Source of the DNA: Endocalyx cinctus
Lineage: Eukaryota; Ascomycota; Sordariomycetes; Amphisphaeriales; Apiosporaceae
DNA: 64,000 bases
Assembly: GCA_001600455.1 (NCBI GenBank)
Contig: BCKC01000007.1
Span: 1,738,019 to 1,802,018 of the forward strand
Reading direction: 5' to 3'
Made by a program: the position numbers and the translations under genes. The notes under the pieces were generated by a model. That model was not told where the DNA came from. It did not search any database and was given only the letters and a program-made list of their open reading frames with translations. Below are positions 50,529 to 62,136 of this stretch, one piece after another; position 1 is the first letter of the stretch, and every line of letters begins with the position of its first letter.

Positions 50529-51035
50529 TGTTACAAACCCGCCAATACGTCTGACAATACTGGTCTAGCTGACTCTGTCTGATTGGTCGGTTCGTGGTGG
50601 ATCTTGATTTGAAGGTAACAATAGATCAAGAAGTCTTGTCAAGTAAGGTTCACGATGTTTGTAAAAGAGGTTTCAGGGGACTCTATACCAATAGTCTATA
50701 TTGATAGTTGGAAGCTAAAGAGCTAAGGTAAAGACTGACTAGGTACAGTAGGAAATTCATCATTAAATATTCGTACACTTCTGGCATGTTGGTATGCCAA
50801 GACTGGTGATGATCTGAATGATCTGAGTGATCTATTCAGATCATTTAGATCAATATGTCACGTGACCCTTCCTTACATAAGGGGAGCGTGGAACTTCCCA
50901 TGTCATCTAAAGTGGTCCGAGCTCTTACTTCCTAGGCCTGTTGAATGGGCCAACTTCTGATTTCGTAACAGTTGGCACTTGAGGGGATGATATGGGACTC
51001 CCCCCCTATCACTTTCCATCAGTTGGTTCGTAACA
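50529..51035. mobile_element. Solo LTR, about 507 bases
   Basis: Starts TGTTACAAACC and ends GGTTCGTAACA, which are inverted copies of each other at 10 of 11 positions and have TG and CA termini. The flanking five bases are GTTGG on the left and GTTAG on the right, a 4 of 5 target duplication differing by a G-to-A change. No internal domain follows, so this is a solo LTR. It contains a 9-base stem (GATCTGAAT and ATTCAGATC). Confidence 0.7.
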
Positions 51036-52107
51036 GTTAGTTAGATTTTATCTTCTAGACCTGGTCGGTAAAAAACATCTAAAAAACGTGTATTAACAGC
51101 TTGTTCTTTCATCTAACATACACGAAATATATAAGACTTCAGCTACTCCTTGGTAGTAAATTATTGCGGTGCTAATATGAGCCAACATTACACGAGGGAG
51201 TTGGCAGTTACTTCGAAATCATTTCACGCAACCTTGTCTCCATAATGCATCAGCTGTTCTAATATACATATCTAATTTTAACTACACCCAATTATTCATA
51301 TCAGTATACTACGCTTTATGTTATAAACTCGAGTAGGTCTTTGCTTTTTCTTCTTTTTTATTATTATGGATATATAAAGAAGTTCATAAGGGATACTTAG
51401 AGTGACAAGGGACATATGTATATAGCTAATTTAAAGTATAAGCCTTTACCTCCATAGTAATAGTATGTTTAGAGACCCTTATGCTATAAGGACTATGCAG
51501 AGCACATGTATATTCTGTATTGTGTTATGTAACCCTAACATACATCACTGTTACATGTTGGACTAAAGGGTTTGATAAGTTGGCTCACGCTATGTTTGGC
51601 TCCCAAGGGGTAGGTTTGGCTCCCAAGGGGTAATTTGACCAATGCTTTCTTTTCTTCTCTAGTTGGATATTTCACGATAGCCGGAAAACAACATTAGATA
51701 GGCATTTGGCCAACCTGGGTTGGCCAAAAAAGAGAACAACGCCGGTCTATGTTATTCCAAAGTCCAACTGATGAGCCTAATCTAGTTGTACCAACATAGA
51801 GGACGATAAGATCTAGGACAATGTAGAGGAGCAAACAAGTATATAAGTCTGAGCTGCTTTGCTCAAAATCATAGTATTTAAATCAGAATATCATCATCAT
51901 TCACAACATTCGGCTTTCAACGATCGTCTCTAGAATTGCCAGACAGTTATATTGAACGTCAAACTCAATATCTTTTCCTAAGTCTTTCGGGATTGAAAAT
52001 AATACCAGGACCTTTTTTACCAGACAGCTCTAACTAAGCCCAAGTAAGTGCATGAGGACACCGTCGTGGTATAATACTGCTGAACCTGACATTGACCGAC
52101 CTATCTC
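51036..52107. other. Repeat-derived interval
   Basis: Contains an exact 19-base direct repeat at 51594-51632. No gene is supported. Confidence 0.5.
51594..51632. repeat. Exact 19-base direct repeat
   Basis: GTTTGGCTCCCAAGGGGTA occurs at 51594-51612 and again at 51614-51632, separated by one G. Confidence 0.95.
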
Positions 52108-53002
52108 TCAGTTTATTAAGCCATCGAAATATGTTTGCAGTGGGAGTGGGTTTATACCTGTAAGTCCCCCCCCCTAATAACGCGCCATCCTGGTAACGCG
52201 CCACCTCTACTAACTTATATTTAACACGCGTTTATAAGCGAATTCTTAATACTCCCATTATTTATTTTTTTTTTAACAATAATATTTTAATTAATATAAT
52301 ATTTATATCATTTAAATCGCATTTTTAAGATTTTTCTAACCATAACAACTATTTTATGAGAATATTGCGTTATTTGTGCGATATGGGATTATAAACTTAA
52401 AAAATACAATTTATATACTACTTATATTAAATAAAATATTAAACATACTTACGTATAACGTCGTATAAATAGTATATTAGTTAAAAAAGTTATTTTTAAA
52501 GATTTTTAAGCCTTTTTTTCTACTTAAAAGCATATATTAACTAACTAAACTATTAAATAAACCTAATTAAAGTATATTTTAACTTATTTAAAGTTTTATA
52601 TAATAATTTAATATATACTAATTATTTTCGGGAGCTTTTATTAACTAAAAAAAAGGGTAATATTATCGCTTTTTGGCTAAAAATCTTAATATTAAATATA
52701 CTAAGTTTAAGGTTATTAATTATTTAAAGGTTAATAAAATAATAAAAATTAATATTAACGTTTTTTTTAACCGATTAAATATTTTAAAAATAATTATTAT
52801 TTTACGTACGCGTTAATATAATATTAATAAAATAAGTATCGGTTAGGGTATAAGAGGTAATCATTTTATAATAATTAAAACCTTTAATTATATTATTTTA
52901 AAAAAAAAGGTCGAAAAAGGCGAATAAATTATTTCTTTAAAATATATTAATAATTTTAAGGAAGTTTTTCCCCTATTAGTAATATATAAAAGTGTTAACG
53001 TA

Positions 53003-53267
53003 TGTAAGGCTGGGAGCTAAGGCTTAGCCTGACAACCGGCCATTGGCCGCACTTCGGTCAGGTGACCAGGAGTTTAGCGAGCTTGTCAGGTGACTAAGAG
53101 CCACACATTCTGTAATTATAATCGGGCACGAATAGGGCCCGATACTAATGTGATATATATCGGTGTAAGGCCCGATAATAACTTCATATTCCTTAAGGAT
53201 TAATCAAGTTATATTTCTACCTATAAGCTTTCCTAGCGTCCCTATCTCGTAACCTGATAACCTTATA
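53003..53267. mobile_element. Solo LTR of 265 bases nested in the mariner element
   Basis: A GC-richer island begins TGTAAGG and ends CCTTATA, inverted at 6 of 7 positions; the expected final CA has become TA. It is flanked on both sides by the 5-base duplication ACGTA (52998-53002 and 53268-53272). Confidence 0.8.
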
Positions 53268-53894
53268 ACGTATAATAATAATAGTTTTTAAACTTTAAAA
53301 CGTATTTTTAGGACTAATAATTATTTATAATATCGGATAATAAATAAATTATAAATTATATTATATTAATATAGTTAAAAAAGTTATTTATATTTTATAT
53401 TTAAGTTTTATATAGAAATTTATGAGTAATTTTAATACTTAACGGGTACGAAAATTATATTAATAATAATTTTTTTTAATATTATTTTATTAATAAAATA
53501 TAGTTAATTTTTTATAAATTATATTATAATTATATTATATAATTATTAAACATTAAAATATTTAATATATTAAAAAAAAATCTTCGAAAATATCTCCGTA
53601 ATAGCCCAAACGTATAATTTAGGCTTAAGTTTTTTAAAGTAAATTATTTTAAAGTTTTAAAAAAAGTTAAGATTAAAATAATAATTTTTTAAAAAATTAA
53701 TAATATTTAAAAATTATATAGGATATACCCGAAAAATCGAAATAAAGTATTAAGTTTAAAATATATTATATTATAAAAAAAAAGAATTATTCGGGAGTTT
53801 TAACTGGTACTTTAAACCTTTATATGGCCCTTAATACCGAATTTTTTAAAAAAAATAACCTTAATACTTATTTAAATACTATCCGGAGGTTAAA

Positions 53895-54337
53895 TGTCAC
53901 GATCCGTACTACCTAACTGGTAATATGGGCCAATGGGGTTGGTGTTCTTAAAGTAAGTAAGTGAAAAACTAATAAGCAGTATGGTATTGGTAAACGTGTG
54001 AAGATTTACTTGTGACTTCAATCAACCTTGTTTAAGGGTTGTACTTAGATTGATAACTGTAGAAGTAATGACTGACTATTTACATAGGAAATGTCCATCC
54101 TTATATATCCATTCATTCCTTCTACCAACTTGTTGGGTCGCCTTGCCCTTCGTGACGTTCACGGTGTCGTTGGTGACAGTCACGACTTCGACCGTGATTC
54201 TCATTCTTGGCATAGTGATGCTGGTCACGTGATCTTCGGCCCGTGGTTCTTCCGTTGGGTCCCGCCGATTAGGTTTACTAACTGGCCTTCTTTTCCCTGG
54301 CCTGCTTTCCTGGCTTTTCGTTTGTTGGTACGTAACA
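53895..54337. mobile_element. Solo LTR of 443 bases nested in the mariner element
   Basis: Begins TGTCACGATCC and ends GGTACGTAACA, inverted at 9 of 11 positions, flanked by the perfect 5-base duplication TTAAA (53890-53894 and 54338-54342). The internal CCTTATATATCC is a likely LTR TATA box. Its base composition is close to normal, so it inserted after the host element had decayed. Confidence 0.88.
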
Positions 54338-55027
54338 TTAAACTCTTCGGAGAAATAATTAATAATTAATTATTATTAAATCTTTATTTAAATTATTAAT
54401 TTTAAAATTTTTTATTAAAAAATATAAAAAAATTTTCGATATCGTTATTAATTAAATTATATTTCTTTAAATTTAAAATAAACTCCTTAGTTAATAAATA
54501 AAAAATTTAATTTTAAAAACGTAAAAAAAGGTTAAATTAGTTTTTAATAAAAACTTTATAATTATAATAACTATTAAGAAGGTTAAAAAATAACTTAGGA
54601 ATAAAATAATATACGTTAATAGAACTAACGATAAATAAATACCTCGGGAGCGTATAAAAGCTGTTAAAAATATATTATTATCGGATATTAAGGTTAAAAA
54701 TTATATTAAAGTTTAAAAATACTAAAAATAACGATATTATAGCATTTTTTTTTATATAAATAGCTTTATTTTCAGTTAATATGGTGGTTGGCCAAGTGGC
54801 GCGTTACCAGGGTGGCGCGTTACCAGGGGGGGGGACTTAACTGCTACTCTCACACCGAGATCATCATTTAGCACAACTCGATATGCGATGGTGGATTTGA
54901 TGTGGTCGTCAAAATACTCGGTAGGCCATGCTTTGAGCACACTACGCCACCTCCGTAAAGTCCAAGGGTCGGACAGAAAGATAATTGGGAAGAGAGCCAT
55001 CTGGGACAAGCCCTCTTTTTTTCCCAC

Positions 55028-55744
55028 TTGCGGTTACAAGACAGATGGAATGTCTTAGGCTTCTTGTCATAGGCATATCCAAACTTGGATAGGAAGGAGA
55101 GTTGAACAGAAAGGGAATCGGAGCTTGGCCGGCTAGGAGAATATTCCCAGAGTTCACTTGAGTCACTCGTTTAGTTTTGACAGGGTTTAGAAACTCAGGT
55201 ATTTCTTTTGTTTACTTCCTCCTTGATCGAGGTTTTACAATCTTCTACACAAGTCTTATTCGACTCGAAGGATCGGAATAGTCACTCTTTTAAAATATAC
55301 AATCTCATTTAAAACATACATATTTGACATTATTCGAGTCAATGATCCTCTTAGCGCTCTACTACTAAAACATTTCGACACGGGGAGATTGGCGTGGCGT
55401 AAGCCTACTTTTTATCAAGTTCTGGTACTGCTGTCCCGATCCAGCCGATCTTTAACCGCCTTGTTGTCTCTTCTGTGTTGGATTCGACAATTCTTCCGGT
55501 GTTTAGTTTGTCAGATAGTACCAGAGATCTAGCGGGACATTCATCAGGTAGGCTTTCTGGTGAGGATGACCAGATCCCCGAAGCATTCGTGATCGGGGAA
55601 CTTGGTTTCGACATATTCGTTCTCGACCATCGCTGTTACCCTCGGACTATATATAAAGTAGTAATAATGTTAGATTCTAAATTATAATATGACGGCATGG
55701 GCCTGAGGAACATGGTATCTAAATGCACGGGAAGACGTCTAGGC
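55028..55744. other. Intergenic region
   Basis: A 69-residue minus-strand frame (55405-55614) overlaps a plus-strand frame and has no recognisable family, so it is not called. Nothing else is seen. Confidence 0.5.
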
Positions 55745-56724
55745 TTACGTTATAGTAGGAGAAAGACCTTGCTTCCTGTTCCAAATGATCAGAGCTGGAC
55801 GGCATAAGTCGGCCACCATGTCGGCAATCGGAAGGTTGGTGTTGATGCATACGAGCACGCTGGAGTTATCCAGTTCCAGCCACGCCTCCGGATCTTCTAA
55901 GACGGTAAATTTAACAGAGCGTAAAATATCTTTGTCCCGCGGCGTGTAGGCTGGGTCCTGGACGTATAGCTTAGTAGACGATGCTGCGGGAAGAAAAAGG
56001 CCGCGTCGAAGTAGAGTTAAGTAAAGGTCGGAAACGAGCGCGTGATGAAGAACCCGCCGCTTAATTATTTGCGAGTCGAATATAAGTTCGCCCGAAGAAA
56101 CGCCGATTGTCTTTGTTAAAGAGCAGGGTATCTCGACGTTAGTTAATACGTTTTGAAGTTGGGTGTAGTGTTCGCTCGTTTTCCACTGTCGCTCAATGGC
56201 CCGGTAAGCGTCCATATCCTCTTCCGGTGCTATACGCGGCTGTTTCTGTAATTGACTGTCGTCTATATCCCCCCATCGAAGCCTTATGGCCTGATTAATT
56301 CTCATAGGGAGATAAGCCGACTGGCGATCGAACATGTCTATATCCGGATGCTTAAAGGTGGTAAGAAGTTCGAGGTCGTAGTAACAAATAATCCTTAACT
56401 TAAAATTTTAGAAAATATACAGGGTAGCTTTCGGAAAGCATTTTCTTACCAACTCGAGCCGCCGAGAACCTCGTTCTTCCTTGGAGGTCGGCGAGGTGGA
56501 GGCCAAATATATACTTCATGATCGACTCCATCGACCCCCCTCAGCGTAACGTTTCCACTGTTTCGCTCGCCACTTTGAAAACGGCGCACTTCTTCACCGG
56601 CTTGACGTATGCTATCTTTTGTGAAAATCGGGGTACCAGCATCATAAATGTCTCGGATCTCGCGAAAGATTGCCTCCATTTTAGCACGTTTTTCCTCGTC
56701 ACTTGGCGTAGTTTTAGGCGCCAT
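55745..56724 (-). CDS. SRR1-like domain protein
   Basis: Two exons (56450-56724 and 55745-56393) join in frame to 307 residues. The N-terminal 90 residues are charged (MAPKTTPSDEEKRAKMEAIF). The C-terminal half fits the SRR1-like domain found in many fungal proteins: LHHALVSDLYLTLLRR, YVQDPAYTPRDKDILRS, VLEDPEAWLELD, LVCINTNLPIADMVADLCRP and ALIIWNR. SRR1 domains occur in plant light-signalling and fungal proteins of unclear biochemistry. Start at 56724 is preferred because it gives a compact N terminus. No signal peptide is present. The family assignment is by memory of the motif pattern. Confidence 0.8.
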
Positions 56725-57392
56725 AATACTGTCACTAAAATGCAAAGAGCCTACGACTAGAGTCGCATATATATTTATATTATCGTAAAGCAAGTGTTGG
56801 GTCAAATGTAAAGAAAAGTAAGAACGATATATCGTACGTAAAAAGGTGATAGATTAGTGATGATGTTCGACTCTGGGCAACAGAATCAATCATCAGCTAA
56901 ATAGTAGTGGGTGTAAATGCAGTTGGTTGCAGATGCGGTGTATAATGCCGATAGACCGATTTGTATCCCGTCTGCCCGTATGATTTCCCGACTAAGCCCT
57001 AGAAGTACACATTTACTGTCAGCTATTACGTTAAAAGTTATTTACGGAGAAATGATTTATGCAAATTCCTATTTTTACGGCGTGTCCAGTTCCGGACATA
57101 ACTCGGGCTAGGCTCAGGCTAGAATCCGGATTAAAGCAGCGTGGCTCAGGTACCTATTGAGCACCTAATCCCTGCTGTAAAACCTACTATCCGGAGCCAC
57201 GATAGGCTTAGGCAGGATTTCGGCACCGCTAGCATAATTATCTCCGTCTTACACTGTCGGGAAAATAAATTCAAATGACATTTTCGTGCTTGTTTTCTTC
57301 ATCTCTTTTCTAATCCTATTCTTACCTTATATCTTTCTTCTCTCAATACGATATTCAAAGAATATAAGAAGAAGAACAAAAAACCAGTTACG
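56725..57392. other. Divergent intergenic region
   Basis: Lies between the SRR1-like and PEBP genes. No gene is seen. Confidence 0.6.
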
Positions 57393-58062
57393 ATGCGGCA
57401 TTCTAACACCATCAAAGAGGCCATGTCGGTCATCGAGAAGGACAAATCTAAAGTATTAGGTTTGACTATTGGACCGCATTCCAAGTTTGAACCTGGCCAC
57501 CACATCCCCAAAGCTGGTAAGTTGTAACGATATATCATTAGAAGTATTAAGAAATCATCGAGAAGCGAGGAGAAAGAAAACAAGTAAAGCTAATCCTGCA
57601 ATTACCTCTTTTTTCTTTCTTACCTACTTATCAGAAGCCCAATCCACTCCGGTACTTCACATAACATCTCCGCCAGTCTCGGCAGAAAAAACCTATATAA
57701 TCATCTCCGTGGATTTAGATGCGCCCTTCCAGTCATTCAGCCCCTTAGCTCCCATCCTACACTGGCTCCAGTCGGGACTAAAGCCAACCCCGGGCGCGTC
57801 CGGTGACTACACGCTCGAGGTGGATGGCCAGACCCCGTTTATCACGAATTGGGCCGGACCGGGCCCGCCTCCCCCGAGCGGTCCGCACCGCTATCTGTTC
57901 CTGCTGTACGAGCAGCCGGAAGGGTTCGACGTGAAGAAATGGGCCTCCGCCGACGGTAAAGAGGTCGGTATCCCGGCTAGAGTCAGATATAATCTTGACA
58001 AGTGGGTCGAGGATCTTGGGTTAGGCAAATTCGTGGCCGGGAATTGGTTCGCGAGTAATTAA
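57393..58062 (+). CDS. Phosphatidylethanolamine-binding protein family member
   Basis: PEBP fold, the family of yeast carboxypeptidase Y inhibitor Tfs1 and animal RKIP. Two exons (57393-57516 and 57635-58062) join in frame to 183 residues. The ligand-pocket motif appears as VDLDAP (usually D-P-D-A-P), followed by PILHWLQSG, and the second motif GPHRYLFLLYEQP is canonical. No signal peptide is seen, so it is probably cytosolic. It could bind lipids or inhibit proteases; the sequence does not say which. Confidence 0.93.
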
Positions 58063-58541
58063 ATCCGTCGAGTTTGATGAAGCCGTTCGCCGATAGAGAT
58101 ATATGTGGGGAATGAAGCAGGCGTTTGTTTGAAGGAGGAGCCGCTGACACTTGTTATTGGCGTCGAGGAGGGTGGACGATCATGCTATTCTAGTTCCAAT
58201 GTTATTATAAATTAGTCATCGACGATACCATCAATTTTATTTTTTCTCCACCTCAAGTGAAAAAAATAGGAAAGAATATGAGAGTAGTAGGGTAATGAGA
58301 AGATATAGTCATATGTAGTTATAAAGATTGCTAGTAGGTAAGGAAACATATATCCATCAATCGCTTCCTAATTTCCCACATTTAATTAATTACCACTTAA
58401 TGATGTACTTCTCTAACTTGAACGCCATTCTCATAGAATAATCACATCAGTTATTGTTCAACCATACAATTATTATACTATAACCATGTCCTCATACGAC
58501 CGCGAAGCCACTGCTTCTCCCATATTAACCTTGAGTTCCCC
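58063..58541. other. Convergent 3' intergenic region
   Basis: 3' ends of the PEBP and hydrolase genes. No coding signal is seen. Confidence 0.6.
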
Positions 58542-59890
58542 TCAAAGTTCTTCAATCCACTCCGCTACAACCTGCTGAATTTCCTGACTATTATCCTCCA
58601 TAAAGAACATGTGTCCATTTCCGTGGATCCCGATATCATCTAGCCTCAGATGCTTCGTTCGGAGACAGCCCGCCTGCTTCAGATACCGTGCGTTGCAGTG
58701 ATCGTACGTCGCGTGATATGATGCCTCAGTTGTGACGATCAGGATATCCAGTTCCTTCAATGCGCTTAGCTGCCGCGGCGGCGGATCTCCCTCGGCTTCC
58801 TTTTGCAGCGTACAGGAAACGAGACCCTCCTTCTCATCGCCTGGATAAACCTGCTGCACAAGCTCCGACGCCGGATCCGTCACAGGCGGCGCGTACGTCA
58901 GGGGGATATCGGCGAGACCCCACGCTCGCGCCGATTGATTGTTAAAAACGGCTTCGTGGAAGGGCGGGCCACCCGGCTCCAGCAGGATAAGCCCGTCGAT
59001 TAGCTGGGGCCGCGCGTCGGCGATTATCGTCGCCATGGTGCCCCCTTGGCTGTGGCCGAAGAGGATTACGGGTCTGGCTATGAAATCGAGGAGCTGCGCA
59101 CCAGCTCTTTGGACTGTGGCTTGTTGGTACGTCGAGTTGGGCACGAACGGCACGTTGGAGCTGTAGTACGCGTCAAAAACTGGGTCTCCCATCCTGCCGG
59201 TGCCGGGCCAGCGCGTATGCTCAGCTGCTTGGGGCCAGAGGCCGTAATCCCTGGTTCATGGTTAGGAGCTGTCATACTCGCTGATACGAGATGGTACAAA
59301 GGACCGAATCCGATGATAGTCTCTTTCCAAAAATAGGTTGCTACGCGCACTTACTCTGTTGCGGTGAACCGTTGCTGTATAATCTCGGCCGAGTATGATG
59401 TTAATACGACGTCATCGCGTCCAGGTTGCCACGGTGATCGGCCACGGTCAGTCTGGTCTATAATATACACCTCGTAACCTTGCTCTATGAAATCAGAAGC
59501 CCATCCCCGGCCGCCGTCTGGTTTATTTAGGAAGTTCTTCGGATCGTCGTCATTAGTCATAGGTATTTTGAGTTTATGATATGGTGCGTAACGCATTTAT
59601 TGCGTAATCTATCGGCAATTTTGACCTACCGTCCCGGTTTGTGCGTTCCCATGGACGAAGACGAGCGGGGGTTTCTGAGCTCCCGTCGTCGCATCGACCG
59701 GCGCCATTTTTTCGACATACATCTGGTTTCGGAAAATGTGACCGCCAGCTCCGTCATCAACGTATTCTCCGCCTACGTAGAAATACGACCGGATATACGG
59801 GACTTCTGAAGTTAAGCTCCGGGGCTCGCGTCCGAATCCTCGGCTTAGCAGCCAGGCGGTCATTAGCATAAGAGAACTGACATTAAACAT
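58542..59890 (-). CDS. Secreted alpha/beta hydrolase (esterase-like)
   Basis: Three exons (59630-59890, 59355-59536, 58542-59250) join in frame to 383 residues. An N-terminal signal peptide ([20 protein letters not shown]) predicts secretion. [10 protein letters not shown] supplies the oxyanion region, [14 protein letters not shown] the next strand, GHSQGG the nucleophile elbow and [15 protein letters not shown] the catalytic His. The overall pattern matches fungal secreted hydrolases of unknown substrate. The short middle exon was placed by phase and by the [12 protein letters not shown] block. No lipase lid or carbohydrate module is visible. Confidence 0.9.
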
Positions 59891-60920
59891 TGTTTCAGTG
59901 TATATCTAAAGAATGTTCTCTAGATAGAGAAGTCCGGCTGGTCTCATCATCATATAATATGTTTCGAGGCATCCATCCGGTCCCTCCCGAGGTTAGTATT
60001 GTGCGGGGTACAAGTGCTTACCCCGGAGGAATATTTGCATTAGTGCAATATACTGTAGTTCTAGCGTTTCTGTTTCCATAGGCAGTTAGAGTCAATTAGC
60101 ATAATTCAAGGTATTCCATGGTTTTTTTCTTGTCGCATCAATGACCCCCAGTCCGCCGCCATTATTTCCGATGCAATTGCTCCTGCGTTTCAGTTCATTG
60201 TATAGTTGACAGGAAAAATAAAATAAAATTACAGAGTCAGAGATACTTCTGTACCTCCCGTTAGCGAGCGCAAATATCGTTTTCTCCTCCATCCTCTGAC
60301 GTTGGGTGAAGGGGAAGAGAAACTGATAAATAATGCTCAACATTGGACTTCCTAATTGGGAATAACAGCTAGTTAATCGATACGAGTTATAATAGGGGAG
60401 ACTATAAGAGACAATAATGAATTTTCGGATGAATTCTGCGATTTGTTGAGATCTAATATGAATATTGTTTAGAACTGGTGCAACCTACACCAACAAGTTT
60501 GCAATTTGGTCACCTAAGGGAGAGGCGCGAGGTGGTTTGATTAACAAGGGATGATGAAAAAGGTCACCGTCGCGGTTAATCTCAATCGGTAGCCAATCAC
60601 GCGTGTTTACAGGTACCAACCGTTGAAAATATTCGAGCTTATTATAGTAGATCCACGCGATCGTGTAACACTCACTCCCTGTCATCTTGTGCCTTAAAAC
60701 ATGATGAACAGGGCTATGTAGTTAGAAAAACTGAACAGTTGTGGTATTAGCTTTAGTAAGTAACATAATATTCCTTTAGTTGAAAGTACTATATTTATGT
60801 ACTCTAAGCTAGTTTGGAATAATGATTGATGATATTATTTCTCCTTTTTAAATACAAGAAAATCAAGGACTTATATAATACCTATTAAAATATTAGGCTG
60901 CCTTGTTTCTCTAGGCAGTT
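59891..60920. other. Intergenic region
   Basis: A 66-residue minus frame at 60485-60685 reads fairly well but has no family support and contains a donor-like GTGAGT near its start. It is not called. Confidence 0.5.
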
Positions 60921-60996
60921 GAGCTCACCTAGAAGTATCTTCCAACTTCTAGGGTCCTCACAGTAAGAGTGAGGCGTCCAACTACGCCAAGAGCTC
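60921..60996 (-). other. tRNA-like 76-mer, probable tRNA pseudogene or SINE head
   Basis: On the minus strand the ends pair as a 6-bp acceptor stem (GAGCTC with GAGCTC). The next 4-bp D stem (GGCG/CGCC) has an A-box matching TGGCGTAGTTGG, then a 5-bp anticodon stem (CTCAC/GTGAG) with a 7-base loop. The third arm has CCTAG/CTAGG but a 16-base loop instead of the usual T loop, and the base expected to be U33 is C. It has the shape and length of a tRNA but is not a functional one. A tRNA-derived repeat or pseudogene is inferred. Confidence 0.4.
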
Positions 60997-61535
60997 TTCT
61001 ATCTGCCTTAAACTAGGTGAAAAAAAAATAATATGTACGACACTATCGTATAAATAACTAACATGTTTCTATTATTATTTCGTAGATCTACCAACACGAC
61101 ACACTCGCAGCTTCTCGATCCTCCCTACAGTCCCGTCTATATAAGGGAGCTTCACTACTTTTAGAAAGTAGTTTGCTTGGATACTCGATTGCTAATTCAA
61201 ACTAACATCAGTCAAACCCTAAAAGCCGATAAATAAGATTACTCATACCTGGATAATACTGAATGCGGATGACGTAGTTCATTATCTATCAGGTGGTCAT
61301 AAAGAGCTCTTTGTCAGAAACCATAGGTGAGAGGTTATGATGCATCTATGAATCTTTTTCAGATAAAGGACACTTTAGTCCGTGATTATCGTCCCAAGTA
61401 CAAAGACCTAATATATTACTAGGCAGATAAAAAGTACTTCCACCTCTTATCTATTACTATCGAAGGTCAACTTATTTCCCTCCTCTCCTATCTATCATAA
61501 TTGATAACATTACCTCATATCTCATCAACATCACC
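60997..61535. other. Intergenic region
   Basis: Promoter side of the small two-exon gene. Nothing further is seen. Confidence 0.55.
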
Positions 61536-61959
61536 ATGGCTGTCACTTATGTTACTGGGAGTCCGATCACGGTTGTACCGCGTTCAGCCAGAGCGATTGG
61601 GTTCGAAACAACACGTCCCGACATTAGCACCGATATCCTTAACGCCTTTGTGCTCGCTGTTGAAAAGTCTTTCCATATTTTAAGGGATGACACGACCTCT
61701 GTGGTTCTAGTGTAAGTTATTTTGTCTAGCTATAGTTATGCTTTCACTATTCCATGATAAACAATTATTAACCTTTCTTCGCTACAATAATAGAGAGAAC
61801 GAGGGGGATGTGGAAACAAACAAAATAGGAGACCTCCCCAAGTTTACTGTTCTAGAGGTGGATGGTAACAAGAAGGTCACAACTTCCCACGAACTTGCGA
61901 GAAACTGGATATTGTCCAGCCGGGTATTGGGCTTGGGAGACTACCACTCTGTGTTGTAG
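61536..61959 (+). CDS. Small two-exon protein of unknown function
   Basis: The ATG sits in a good context (CACCATGGC). Exon 1 ends near 61711 at GTAAGT and exon 2 begins near 61795 after AATAG; the join gives about 113 residues in frame. The protein has no Cys, no signal peptide and no membrane segment. It reads MAVTYVTGSPITVVPRSARA, later LPKFTVLEVDGNKKVTTSHE and ends GLGDYHSVL. Codon use and the clean splice sites support a real gene. I do not recognise the family. Confidence 0.6.
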
Positions 61960-62136
61960 TTAGATCAATATCAGCTAGCGATGCAAGCTAATTACTAAAT
62001 AATGGTTTAAGTAGTCACTTTAGTGGTCAGAATAAAAGTTGTAGTCAAGAGGATTTATTATTATCACTTATCTATAAATCAATACCCACCATATATATGC
62101 TTAAGTGGGCCGCCGAGCCCACTAACTATTTCGTTC

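Larger units (their letters stand above)
52163..54837. mobile_element. RIP-decayed Tc1/mariner (Fot1/pogo-like) DNA transposon with nested insertions
   Basis: Flanked by TA on both sides (52161-52162 and 54838-54839). The terminal inverted repeats begin AGTCCCCCCCC and contain two copies of a GGTAACGCGCCA(C/T) block, extending about 45 bases. The interior is extremely AT-rich with no open frame, as expected after repeat-induced point mutation. Removing the two nested solo LTRs and their duplications leaves about 1.96 kb, the usual size of Fot1-type elements. No transposase is readable, so the clade is inferred from TA targeting, terminal sequence and size. Confidence 0.85.
52108..55027 (-). 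pseudogene. Reading frame apparently split by the mariner-type insertion
   Basis: Right of the transposon, the minus strand reads PWTLRRWRSVLKAWPTEYF and then DDLGVRVAV up to the TA target site. If the element and one TA copy are disregarded, the same frame continues on the left flank as TGINPLPLQTYFDGLIN and stops at 52108-52110. Such continuity over a precise insertion point suggests a disrupted gene, or an older transposon gene. The upstream part (to about 55166) switches frame and was not resolved. The family is not recognised. Confidence 0.45.

Noticed and set aside
60485..60685. 66-residue minus-strand frame
   Set aside because: No family motif and a donor-like GTGAGT near the start; too weak to call.
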